Of a stretch of 64,000 nucleotides of DNA, positions 55,835-64,000 are shown piece after piece. This DNA comes from Agarilytica sp033852165. GTDB taxonomy: Bacteria > Pseudomonadota > Gammaproteobacteria > Pseudomonadales > Cellvibrionaceae. The stretch is taken from positions 1-64,000 of the forward strand of contig JAWSUZ010000020.1 of NCBI GenBank assembly GCA_033852165.1. The letters run 5' to 3'. The translations under genes and the position numbers were made by a program. The number at the start of each line of letters is the position of its first letter. Positions within the stretch are counted from its first letter, which is position 1. Under the pieces are notes generated by a model. It did not search any database and had not been told where the DNA came from. It saw only the letters and a program-made list of their open reading frames with translations.

Positions 55835-57439
55835 TTACGAAGTTTGATTGACGAAGAAAAAATCCCCAACCTCGTGGCCCGCACCTTTAATCGCTTTAAG
55901 TTCTGGCGTTTGTGGCAGGCCAGAATCTTTTGTCCGCTCGGTGACGATCTTTCGAATTTTCAAAAACAGTTCAGGCCCGGTCAGTACACCTTTACTTTTT
56001 TCGAGCACATCGATAAATGCCCGCGCAAATACAGAATGCCCTCGACCATAGTTATCCAGTACTGGCGCATCCCCGCCAGAGGAAATGAGTAAGCGTGATC
56101 TTTTCGGCAATTTGTAACGAATATAATCAACGCCATAGTCGGCATCATCACCCATAAAGAGGTAACCCGGCGCATCGGATAGTAAACCCGCATAACAGGA
56201 ATCGGCAACTACCATTATCCGCTTGGCCTTTAAACGCGCTAAGTGCCGCGTCACAAATTCATTCGATACCCAGAACGTATCGTCCGGTGGAGCTGCAGCG
56301 TTTACCGGTAACCAATAACCCGCTTCATAATCACCCGTCCTGATACGACTGCCGTGACCGGCATAAAAAATAAGCAAATTATCTTTATCGGTCAATTTGT
56401 CATTTAGGTCATTTATCGCGCGCATAATGTTAGCGTTATCGGCATCCAACAAGACTGTCACATCAAATCCGTATTTGTTCTCAAGCAGGGCTTTAGCACG
56501 CAGGGAGTCGGAGTGAGGAGTCGTTAAATCATCAATAAAATCATAGTTTTGATTTCCGATAATCAAGGCATAGTACTTACCAAACTCGATATCTTTATAG
56601 GAGACCTTCTCCTTCAAGGATGCCGTTTCCATTTTCATAACAGCCGGTGCTTCCGGTTGACGATAGCGTGGCAGTTCGTCGATTCCAGCAACCGTGACTT
56701 GACGTTCTTTTTGTAAACGAGCGACCCATTGTTTCAGTTGATTAAGCTCTTCCTGACGCGCTTCATTTTCATTTGCCTTTTGTCCGGTTCTTCTCTCTAA
56801 TTCGGAGATCTGACGGGAGAGCAGTTTGATCTGTGTATTCTTTTCAGACAGGGCTTTGTTCAGTTTTTCCCGTAAAACTTCCTGCTGCTTGGCTGCTGCA
56901 GATGTGTACATCACGTTGTCTTCAGGTAAGCCCCAGGCTTTGCGATACCAATTCAGCGCCACTAGTTTATTTTTCTCAACGCCCAAACCTTGTTCATACA
57001 AAGTACCTAAATTGAACTGTGCACGGGAGTTACCTTTCTCTGCTGCTTTTGAGTACCAAATCACCGCCGCTTCATAATTTGGTTCGCCGCCCAGTCCACG
57101 TTCAAATATCTGCCCGACATTGGTTTGTGCTTCTGCATCGCCAGCTTCGGCAGAGGGCATCCAAACATTGAGGGCTGTTTTGTAATCGGCGCGGTCATAT
57201 TCGACATACTCACCACCTTGAATTCTACATTCTGCTGCTGTGACTTGAGCAGGGCGGCGGGGTGTCATATAGGAGGAATTCCCCAAGCGCCGCATTTGAC
57301 CGGGAAGTAGGCAATCAACCACTTGCAGGTCAGCAAGGTTTTCACCGCTGTAGTTTGCAGGTTTTGTCTGTTGGCTGCCGCAGCCGATTAGTACAAGGGC
57401 GCTTAAAAAGAATAAACGTTTACCGGGAATTTTATTCAT
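55835..57439 (-). CDS. Caspase-fold (C14) lipoprotein with Sel1 repeats
   Basis: 534 residues. The lipobox LIGC gives Cys20. Two Sel1/TPR-like repeats (about 100-170; QTNVGQIFERGLG, QFNLGTLYEQGLG) are followed by a coiled coil (about 185-248) and a caspase-like domain (about 285-530). That domain has YYALIIGNQNY, the catalytic His362 in FYAGHGSR and catalytic Cys415 in VADSCYAG. The dyad is intact, so protease activity is plausible. It would be anchored in the periplasm or on the surface, unlike cytoplasmic metacaspases. It lies 45 bases after the giant repeat protein gene and before the autotransporter. Confidence 0.9.
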   Translation of the reverse strand: MNKIPGKRLFFLSALVLIGCGSQQTKPANYSGENLADLQVVDCLLPGQMRRLGNSSYMTPRRPAQVTAAECRIQGGEYVEYDRADYKTALNVWMPSAEAGDAEAQTNVGQIFERGLGGEPNYEAAVIWYSKAAEKGNSRAQFNLGTLYEQGLGVEKNKLVALNWYRKAWGLPEDNVMYTSAAAKQQEVLREKLNKALSEKNTQIKLLSRQISELERRTGQKANENEARQEELNQLKQWVARLQKERQVTVAGIDELPRYRQPEAPAVMKMETASLKEKVSYKDIEFGKYYALIIGNQNYDFIDDLTTPHSDSLRAKALLENKYGFDVTVLLDADNANIMRAINDLNDKLTDKDNLLIFYAGHGSRIRTGDYEAGYWLPVNAAAPPDDTFWVSNEFVTRHLARLKAKRIMVVADSCYAGLLSDAPGYLFMGDDADYGVDYIRYKLPKRSRLLISSGGDAPVLDNYGRGHSVFARAFIDVLEKSKGVLTGPELFLKIRKIVTERTKDSGLPQTPELKAIKGAGHEVGDFFFVNQTS

Positions 57440-57484
57440 AGGGTTGTTCCTGAATTTTAACTTTATGCTGCACTGTTATTCGCA

Positions 57485-60400
57485 TCATCGAATACGACGT
57501 TGTCGCAACAACACCAAGATGAAGAGTGCAAAAAATAGGGGCAGGTTCATCGAACCACCTCCTCCACTGCTTCCGCCAGAAGACTGAGCAGTATCATTAT
57601 TCGTGTTTGACGTAGCGCTGGCCGAAACACCAACACCGCCAGGATCTTGTATGACGCCGTTGGCTTCACCATCGGCATCGTTGGCGCCACCATCTTCTAT
57701 CAACAGTTCAACACAATCCTCGCCAGCCGTTAGACCGGTACTGAAATCACTTGAACCGGGAGCAGGGCATAGACCTTCTACAGAACTCGCCGAAGAGACC
57801 GTGTTGTTTTCATCTACGACAAAATCTCGCCAGGTGCCGTCGATAAACTTACGATAGACAGCGTTGTCCGGAATAGCAATTTGCTGCGGTACAACGATGG
57901 CAATACTTTGACCCACTTCCGTCAATCCGGAGACCACAAAATCGAACAAGCCGCCGTCGAAAACAAAGTCGGTTTCTTCTGCAATGGGGCTACCTTCATC
58001 ACCTAGCGACTCCAGTTCGTCCAAGTCAATCTCACCACCCGTCGCTCCAGCGTATATCGCGGTTTCACCCAACTGAATAGATAAACCGGGCTCGGTTTCG
58101 ATAAAGCTGTCATCTGGGCTGGTCTGTAAAACAAAGGGCACTTCCGCTTGGTCAATCGAATCGTCAATTCCGTTAGAATCAGCATCCGCAACAAATGTCT
58201 CTGTAACTTGAATAACCACTTTCTGCGTTACCATCGCTTCTCGACTATCCGTCACTTCAACCTGTAATTTATAGATACCAACGGCCAATGGCGCCGGATC
58301 AAAAATGTAGCGGTTTTGCACTGTACCGACTTGTGACACCAAAACGTTATCCGATCCACTCCAGTCATAAGTAAACGATTCATCGATATTCGGATCTACT
58401 ACCTCGGTATCAACAACGACCAATCCATCAACCCGATTAACAATTAAGCCAGGAATGCCGTCTTGTAAAACTTCCAGGCTGACAATCGGCGCAACATTCG
58501 CTTCGATAATATTTAATACGTGCGTTGAGCCCGACCCGACCACTGCATTGCGCGGATTGCTTAGGCTAATTTCGATGGTTTCAATGCCTTCCGTAACATC
58601 GTCAGCGAACACAGTGAATTCAAGCTCTTGTTCTAGACTGCTTAAACTCAAGGTTCCGCTTGAAAGTGAATGATCACTACTTTGTGCTGTACCCGATACA
58701 GTGTAGTCCACGGTCACAGGATAACGAACCGGATCGCCATTGAGCGAAACAGTCACACTCACAAGCTGGCCTTCTTCTGCACTTTGGCCCGATGTAATGT
58801 TAATTTGCGGAATCACGTCAACGGTTTGAACAGCCGTGTCACTGTTGCCCAAGCTATCAACCGCATACCAAGCTATTGTGTGACGACCCGGTCTAAAAGC
58901 ACCGCTCGTTCTACTGGGTGTTACATCTAATGGACCGTTAAGTGAGTCTGTTGCCAATGCTGCACCAATATCCACATAGGTTTCAAAACCCGTCGATAAG
59001 ACATAGCGATTCAACGGAGCCGTGACTGCTGGAGGAGTATCGTCACTATTCGGGTCACCGCCGTTTGCAAATTCGTCTTGGTTACTAACACCATCTCCAT
59101 CGGAATCTTCTGTTGCGTCTGAGGGGTCGAAAGGATCTAGACCATTGGCCGTTTCAAATTCATCCGAAATACTGTCGTTGTCATCATCGTCATCACAAAG
59201 GTCGCCTAGCCCATCATTGTCGTTATCGCTTTGGTCTGCGTTAGCAATGCTGCGGCAATTATCCGCATCGTTATTCACGCCATCGCCATCAACATCAAAG
59301 TTAACCGTTACGGTAAAGGCTTCGGTTGCTGGGATAACACCGTCCTCACCACCATCACTCACATTTACCGTAACAGTGGATTCGGCGGGGCTGTTTTCAT
59401 TGGTTAGCCAGGTGATTAAACCTAAGCGTGAAACACTCATACCTGTAGGTGCATTACTTAGAGCAAAGACGATATCGCTGCCGTTGTTTATATCGTCCGA
59501 GTCACTGATAACAACTTGGTAACTGTATTCTTCGTCCTCATTTACATCGGTCGATGCTGTTGATGTAATACTCGGCGCATCGTTGACCCGTGTTACGGCA
59601 ACGGTAAATAACTCGGTTGCTGCAGGAGCACTGTCTTCTCCACCATCCGTCACAACCAGCGTCATTTCACCTGAAGTGGTCACACCTTCGAGTGGCGTCC
59701 AAGTAATAAGGCCGGTATTGGAAACCAGCATGCCTTGTGCTCGATTGAGCAGGTCGAAACGCAGCGCGCCGCTACCATCGTTGGGGTCATCAATATCATC
59801 GATAACAACTTGGTAAGCGTAAGCCGTATCTTCCGTGGCAAGCGTTCCCGCCAAAGAGGTAATCACAGGCGCGGTGTTGAATTCGATAACGGTGATGGTG
59901 AACGTTTCCACTGCGGATGCTGCAGCATCTTCACCACCATCGGCTACGGTTAGGGTGATTTCACCGGATGAGCGCGTACCTTCCGGTGGGGTCCATTCGA
60001 TCAACCCCCTGTCACTGACCGTCATTCCTGAGGGTGCAGCATTTAGGCTGTAAGTAATTTCTCCGGACCCATCATTAGCATCGTCCGGGTCTGTAATATT
60101 CACTTGATAGGAGTATAGATTAAGCTCAATAACAGCTGTTGGCGCCGTCGTTGTAATAAGCGGTGCGTCGTTAACAACTGTGACCGATACGGCAAAGTCT
60201 TCCGTTGCTGCAGCTGCAGCATCTTCACCGCCGTCTGCAACGGTAATCGTCACCGTACCCGATTCTGTTACGTCTTCGAGCGGCGTCCACGTAATTTCAC
60301 CTGTGGCACTAACGCTCATTCCCGAAGGTGAATTCGTTAAAGTGAAACTTAGATCTGCGCCATTGTTAGGGTCATCAACATCGTTTGCTGCAAGCTGATA

Positions 60401-63400
60401 ACTGTATTCAATATCTTCAGTTGCGGTAGTGGGAGCAACAGAATCAATAGAAGGTGCGCTGTTATAGATGCCCACAGTGATGGTGATTACCTGCGTCGCT
60501 GCAGGTGCAGCATCTTCGCCACCATCGCTTGCTGTTAATGTAAATTCACCGGAAGTTGTTGTGCCTTCTGGGGGTATCCAATTGATTAAACCTGTTGTCG
60601 AGACCGTCATATCCGTAGGAGCGTCGGTTAATTCAAAGGTGATATCGGTTCCGTTATTGGCATCTTCTGGATCTACAATTACCACTTGGTAAATGTATTC
60701 ATTCGCTTCTAGAGCTGATGTTGATGGAGTTGAAGAAATCGTCGGGCCATCATTCACTGCGGTCACCGCCAAGGTGAAAACTTCTGAATCTGGAGACCCG
60801 CCGTCTTCTAAGCCGTCTTGTACGGTCAAAGTAACAGCACCCGAGGTGGTGACACCCTCTGTTGGTGTCCAAGTAACTTCGCCTGTATTGGATACCGCCA
60901 TTCCAGAAGGTGCGTTGGATAATATCCAGCTTAGATTTGTTCCATCGTTAGCGTCATCAACATCGGTCACTTCTGGCGTGTAAGTGTATTCAATATCTTC
61001 AGTTGCAGTCGCCGTTGCAGTCGAGGTGATTGTTGGTGAATCATTAACGACGGTAACCAATACGGTAAATGTTTCACTGGATGCTGCAGCTCCGTCTTCA
61101 CCACCATCTTCTACTGTTAGCGTTACAGCGTTAGAAGTTGTCACGCCGTTCCCAGGCGTCCATGTCACTTCACCCGTTGACGATACCAACATGCCACTCG
61201 GCTCGTTAGTTAATGTCCATGTAAGGTCTGTACCGTTATTGGAATCATCAACATCGGTAACGGTGGCGGTGTATGTGTATTCCACATCTTCCGTTGCGCC
61301 GGTTCCTGCGGTGGAGTCCAATGTCGGAGCGTCGTTTACGGCAATAACCGATACCGTAAATACTTCGGTTGCTGCAGCTGCAGCATTTTCGCCACCATCA
61401 GCCACGGTTAAGGTTACCGCCCCTGAAGAACTGACGCCGTTAGCGGGTGTCCAGGTGACTTCTCCAGTAAGTGAAACCAACATTCCGCTTGGTTCATTTG
61501 AAAGAGACCACGTTAAATCGGTGCCGTTATTGGAATCATCAACATCTGTCACTGTAGCGGTATATGTGTATTCGGTATCCTCTGTTGCACTTGTTCCTGC
61601 GGTCGATGTGATCGTCGGTGCATCGTTAACGGCTGTTACTGCGATCGTGAAATTTTCAGTCGCTGCTGCTGCGCCATCTTCACCACCGTCCACAACTGTT
61701 AGCGTTACGGCACCTGAACTCGTATCACCATTTACTGGAGTCCATGTCACCACACCCGTTGTCGAAACAATCATGTCCGTTGCAGCATTGGTTAACGACC
61801 AAGTAAGGTCTGACCCGTTGTTGCTATCGTCAACATCAACGACCGTTGCCGTATAAGTGTATTCAACATCTTCCGTCGCGGTTGTCGCTGCTGTGGTTGA
61901 AATCGTTGGTGCGTCATTCACGCTCGTTACTGAAACAGTAAAAATTTCTGAGTCCGATGCCGCTCCGTCTTCGCCTCCATCTGCAACGGTTAGGGTTACT
62001 CCTCCTGAAGTACTGACGCCGTTAGCCGGTGTCCAGGTGACTTCGCCGGTAAGTGAAACCAACATTCCGCTTGGTTCATTTGAAAGTGTCCATGTTAAAT
62101 CGGTGCCATTATTGGAATCATCAACATCCGTGACAGTGGCGGTATAGGTGTATTCGGTATCCTCTGTTGCACCTGTTCCTGCGGTCGATGTAATCGTTGG
62201 CGCATCATTAACTGCCGTTACGGCGATCGTGAAATTTTCCGTCGCTGCTGCTGCACCATCTTCTCCACCATCTACAACCGTAAGCGTTACCGTGCCTGAA
62301 CTACTGTCACCATTTACCGGCGTCCATGTCACCACACCCGTTGTCGAAACAATCATGCCCGATGCTGCATTGGTTAACGACCAAGTTAGATCTGTACCGT
62401 TGTTGCTATCGTCATCATCAACGACCGTTGGTGTATAAGTGTATTCGACATCTTCCGTCGCGGTTGTCGATGCTGTGGTTGAAATTGTAGGTCCGTCATT
62501 CACGCTCGTTACTGAAACAGTGAAAATCTCCGAGTCCGATACAGCTCCGTCTTCGCCGCCATCTGCAACGGTTACGGTTACGATTCCAGAAGTACTTACA
62601 CCTTCCGTTGCGGTCCACGTTATCTCACCAGTAGTTGAAACCAACATACCCGTTGGCGCATTGCTTAAGCTGAAAGTTAAGTCTGTCCCGTTATTCGCGT
62701 CATCAGCGTCTGTAACATCGAGCTGATATTGATATTCAATATCTTCTGTTGCCGTTGTTGATGCGGTAGATGTAATAGAAGGGGAGGTGTTAAACTCAAT
62801 TACTGATACCGTGAAAACCTCGGTATCTGCTGCTGCACCATCTTCACCACCATCTGCCACGGTTATCGTGACAGCTCCGGATGATGTCACTCCGTTTCCT
62901 GGTGTCCACGTCACGACTCCCGTAGTAGAAACAACCATTCCGCTCGGTTCATTACTTAAAGACCAAGAGAGGTTAGTGCCATCATTATTGTCATCAACAT
63001 CTGTTACAGCAGCTTCATAAGAATATTCAACTGACTCAACGACGCTAGTCGACGCGGTTGAGGTTATTGTCGGCGCATCATTGACAGCCGAGACACTTAT
63101 GCTGAAGTTTTCTGTGTCCGCACTCGCACCGTCTTCACCACCATCACTGAGCGTGAGAGTCACCGTTCCGGAACTACTCACTCCATTCCCCGGCGTCCAC
63201 GTCACAACTCCTGTAGTCGTAACCACCATACCGGATGGTTCATTCGACAATGCCCAGGTAAGATCTGTGCCGTTATTGGAATCATCGTCATCACTGGCGC
63301 TGGCGGTATAGGTGTATTCCACATCTTCGGTTGCGGCTGTTCCAGCCGTTGTTGAAATAGTCGGGGCATCATTAACAGCGGTCACACTGATGGTGAAATT

Positions 63401-64000
63401 TTCTGTGTCCGGGTTTGCGCCATTTTCACCACCGTCGCTAAGGGTAAGTGTGACGGTACCCGAACTGCTCACTCCATTCGCTGGCGTCCACGTCACGACA
63501 CCAGTAGTTGTAACCTCCATACCGGAGGGTTCATTCGACAATGCCCAGGTAAGGTCTGACCCGTTATTGGAATCATCTACATCACTGGCGCTGGCGGTAT
63601 AGGTGTATTCCACATCTTCGGTTGCGGCTGTTCCAGCTGTTGTTGAAATAGTCGGCGCATCATTAACAGCCGTCACACTGATGGTGAAATTTTCTGTGTC
63701 CGGACTTGCTCCATCTTCTTGGCCATCTTGAACGGTGATCGTCACGGTACCGGAACTTGCCACTCCATTTGCGGGTGTCCAAGTTACTTCACCCGTATTC
63801 GATACCAGCATTCCCGACGGTTCATTACTGAGCGACCACGTTAATCCCGACCCATTATTACTGTCATCGTCATCCGTAACCGTTGCTGTATATGTGTATT
63901 CCACATCTTCCGTCGCACTGGTGCCTGCAGTTGATGTAATACTCGGCGCGTCGTTTACAGCTATAACGCTAATCGAGAAATTTTCTGTATCTGCACTTAC
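57485..64000 (-). CDS. Giant Ig/cadherin-repeat surface protein with GlyGly-CTERM tail (5' partial)
   Basis: The frame is open to the window edge, so the N-terminus is missing; more than 2170 residues are present. Sixteen repeats of about 97 residues (for example ATEDVEYTYTATVTDVDDSN ... VNDAPTI) cover about 59300-64000. Then come thrombospondin type 3 calcium motifs (DVDGDGVNNDADNC, about 59290-59030), a HYR-like domain, a Calx-beta domain (about 58800-58500), a PKD-like domain and a 'choice-of-anchor U' type domain (IEDGGANDADGEANG). The end, GGSSGGGGSMNLPLFFALFI plus basic residues, is a GlyGly-CTERM sorting signal processed by rhombosortase. Probably secreted by a type II system, calcium-stiffened and displayed on the surface; adhesin or polysaccharide-related role inferred. 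Confidence 0.92.
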   Translation of the reverse strand, partial: VSADTENFSISVIAVNDAPSITSTAGTSATEDVEYTYTATVTDDDDSNNGSGLTWSLSNEPSGMLVSNTGEVTWTPANGVASSGTVTITVQDGQEDGASPDTENFTISVTAVNDAPTISTTAGTAATEDVEYTYTASASDVDDSNNGSDLTWALSNEPSGMEVTTTGVVTWTPANGVSSSGTVTLTLSDGGENGANPDTENFTISVTAVNDAPTISTTAGTAATEDVEYTYTASASDDDDSNNGTDLTWALSNEPSGMVVTTTGVVTWTPGNGVSSSGTVTLTLSDGGEDGASADTENFSISVSAVNDAPTITSTASTSVVESVEYSYEAAVTDVDDNNDGTNLSWSLSNEPSGMVVSTTGVVTWTPGNGVTSSGAVTITVADGGEDGAAADTEVFTVSVIEFNTSPSITSTASTTATEDIEYQYQLDVTDADDANNGTDLTFSLSNAPTGMLVSTTGEITWTATEGVSTSGIVTVTVADGGEDGAVSDSEIFTVSVTSVNDGPTISTTASTTATEDVEYTYTPTVVDDDDSNNGTDLTWSLTNAASGMIVSTTGVVTWTPVNGDSSSGTVTLTVVDGGEDGAAAATENFTIAVTAVNDAPTITSTAGTGATEDTEYTYTATVTDVDDSNNGTDLTWTLSNEPSGMLVSLTGEVTWTPANGVSTSGGVTLTVADGGEDGAASDSEIFTVSVTSVNDAPTISTTAATTATEDVEYTYTATVVDVDDSNNGSDLTWSLTNAATDMIVSTTGVVTWTPVNGDTSSGAVTLTVVDGGEDGAAAATENFTIAVTAVNDAPTITSTAGTSATEDTEYTYTATVTDVDDSNNGTDLTWSLSNEPSGMLVSLTGEVTWTPANGVSSSGAVTLTVADGGENAAAAATEVFTVSVIAVNDAPTLDSTAGTGATEDVEYTYTATVTDVDDSNNGTDLTWTLTNEPSGMLVSSTGEVTWTPGNGVTTSNAVTLTVEDGGEDGAAASSETFTVLVTVVNDSPTITSTATATATEDIEYTYTPEVTDVDDANDGTNLSWILSNAPSGMAVSNTGEVTWTPTEGVTTSGAVTLTVQDGLEDGGSPDSEVFTLAVTAVNDGPTISSTPSTSALEANEYIYQVVIVDPEDANNGTDITFELTDAPTDMTVSTTGLINWIPPEGTTTSGEFTLTASDGGEDAAPAATQVITITVGIYNSAPSIDSVAPTTATEDIEYSYQLAANDVDDPNNGADLSFTLTNSPSGMSVSATGEITWTPLEDVTESGTVTITVADGGEDAAAAATEDFAVSVTVVNDAPLITTTAPTAVIELNLYSYQVNITDPDDANDGSGEITYSLNAAPSGMTVSDRGLIEWTPPEGTRSSGEITLTVADGGEDAAASAVETFTITVIEFNTAPVITSLAGTLATEDTAYAYQVVIDDIDDPNDGSGALRFDLLNRAQGMLVSNTGLITWTPLEGVTTSGEMTLVVTDGGEDSAPAATELFTVAVTRVNDAPSITSTASTDVNEDEEYSYQVVISDSDDINNGSDIVFALSNAPTGMSVSRLGLITWLTNENSPAESTVTVNVSDGGEDGVIPATEAFTVTVNFDVDGDGVNNDADNCRSIANADQSDNDNDGLGDLCDDDDDNDSISDEFETANGLDPFDPSDATEDSDGDGVSNQDEFANGGDPNSDDTPPAVTAPLNRYVLSTGFETYVDIGAALATDSLNGPLDVTPSRTSGAFRPGRHTIAWYAVDSLGNSDTAVQTVDVIPQINITSGQSAEEGQLVSVTVSLNGDPVRYPVTVDYTVSGTAQSSDHSLSSGTLSLSSLEQELEFTVFADDVTEGIETIEISLSNPRNAVVGSGSTHVLNIIEANVAPIVSLEVLQDGIPGLIVNRVDGLVVVDTEVVDPNIDESFTYDWSGSDNVLVSQVGTVQNRYIFDPAPLAVGIYKLQVEVTDSREAMVTQKVVIQVTETFVADADSNGIDDSIDQAEVPFVLQTSPDDSFIETEPGLSIQLGETAIYAGATGGEIDLDELESLGDEGSPIAEETDFVFDGGLFDFVVSGLTEVGQSIAIVVPQQIAIPDNAVYRKFIDGTWRDFVVDENNTVSSASSVEGLCPAPGSSDFSTGLTAGEDCVELLIEDGGANDADGEANGVIQDPGGVGVSASATSNTNNDTAQSSGGSSGGGGSMNLPLFFALFILVLLRQRRIR
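59300..64000 (-). repeat. Tandem 291-bp coding repeats, 16 in window
   Basis: Each unit of about 97 codons encodes one Ig/cadherin-like domain. Units nearest the window edge are most alike, and those near 59300-60500 are most diverged (about 31-40 percent different by eye at protein level, a rough estimate). The array continues beyond the window. Confidence 0.9.
61275..62438 (-). repeat. 582-bp higher-order duplication inside the repeat array
   Basis: Two adjacent dimers, 62438-61857 and 61856-61275, each consist of one 'TNAA..MIVSTTGVVTWTPVNG' unit followed by one 'SNEPSGMLVSLTGEVTWTPA' unit. The order and wording match between the dimers, so a two-unit block was duplicated. Confidence 0.75.

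Noticed and set aside
60984..61856. Long plus-strand open frame (290 codons) and a ladder of similar ones at 59022-63602
   Set aside because: They are exact antisense of the 291-bp Ig repeats. Their spacing follows the repeat period and the products are low-complexity Ser/Val/Pro/Thr sequences, so they are shadows.

Overview
The window reads as a chromosome segment of a marine gammaproteobacterium close to Pseudomonas in core gene order. The best guess is the Cellvibrionaceae (Saccharophagus/Teredinibacter-like); this is inferred from gene content and order and not tested by a search. Diagnostic blocks are argH / algZ-algR / hemC-hemD-hemX-hemY, and crc / pyrE / slmA / argB / algC / coaBC / radC / rpmB-rpmG / mutM / rph / yicC / gmk / rpoZ / spoT / ridA. 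These resemble the neighbourhoods of the same genes in Pseudomonas.

Layout. 1-5150 is accessory DNA: a broken group II intron reverse transcriptase at the left edge, then a run of small unrelated genes (DUF6172-like, STAS-like, a small membrane protein, an M50-type peptidase, a GFA-domain protein, an acetyltransferase, a RidA-like lipoprotein). Some of these genes are followed by inverted repeats that recall integron attC sites. 5426-6148 encodes a halohydrin-dehalogenase-like SDR protein that lacks the catalytic tyrosine. 6202-10641 is the haem block. 11211-15200 is a large 7TM/PAS/GAF hybrid histidine kinase placed between hemC and the algR/algZ pair. 17233-27327 carries core metabolism (argH, crc, pyrE, slmA, argB, algC, coaBC, radC). 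rpmB-rpmG follow. At 28171-33155 there is a four-gene phosphorelay cluster: an HTH-REC protein, a histidine-box protein without an ATPase domain, a PAS hybrid kinase and an orphan REC protein. 33221-39547 returns to core functions (mutM, rph, yicC, gmk, rpoZ, spoT, ridA), with two heptamer tandem repeats between mutM and rph.

39712-50679 is a mixed region: two outer-membrane barrel proteins, two membrane-anchored Ser/Thr kinases, a TauE-like permease, a saccharopine-dehydrogenase-like protein, a lipoprotein and a PhoH-type ATPase. 50775-64000 is a tightly spaced minus-strand operon. Its genes encode a very large Ig/cadherin-repeat surface protein ending in a GlyGly-CTERM tail (its N-terminus lies beyond the window), a caspase-fold lipoprotein with Sel1 repeats, an autotransporter-type barrel protein, and an Ig-domain lipoprotein with three CxxCH haem motifs. 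This operon is the strongest candidate for an undescribed surface system.

Two genes, algZ and hemD, appear to start at AUU or AUC codons, because homologous coding sequence extends past every ATG, GTG or TTG and no canonical start is available. Starts given here were often moved downstream from the longest open frame to fit a ribosome-binding site or family homology.
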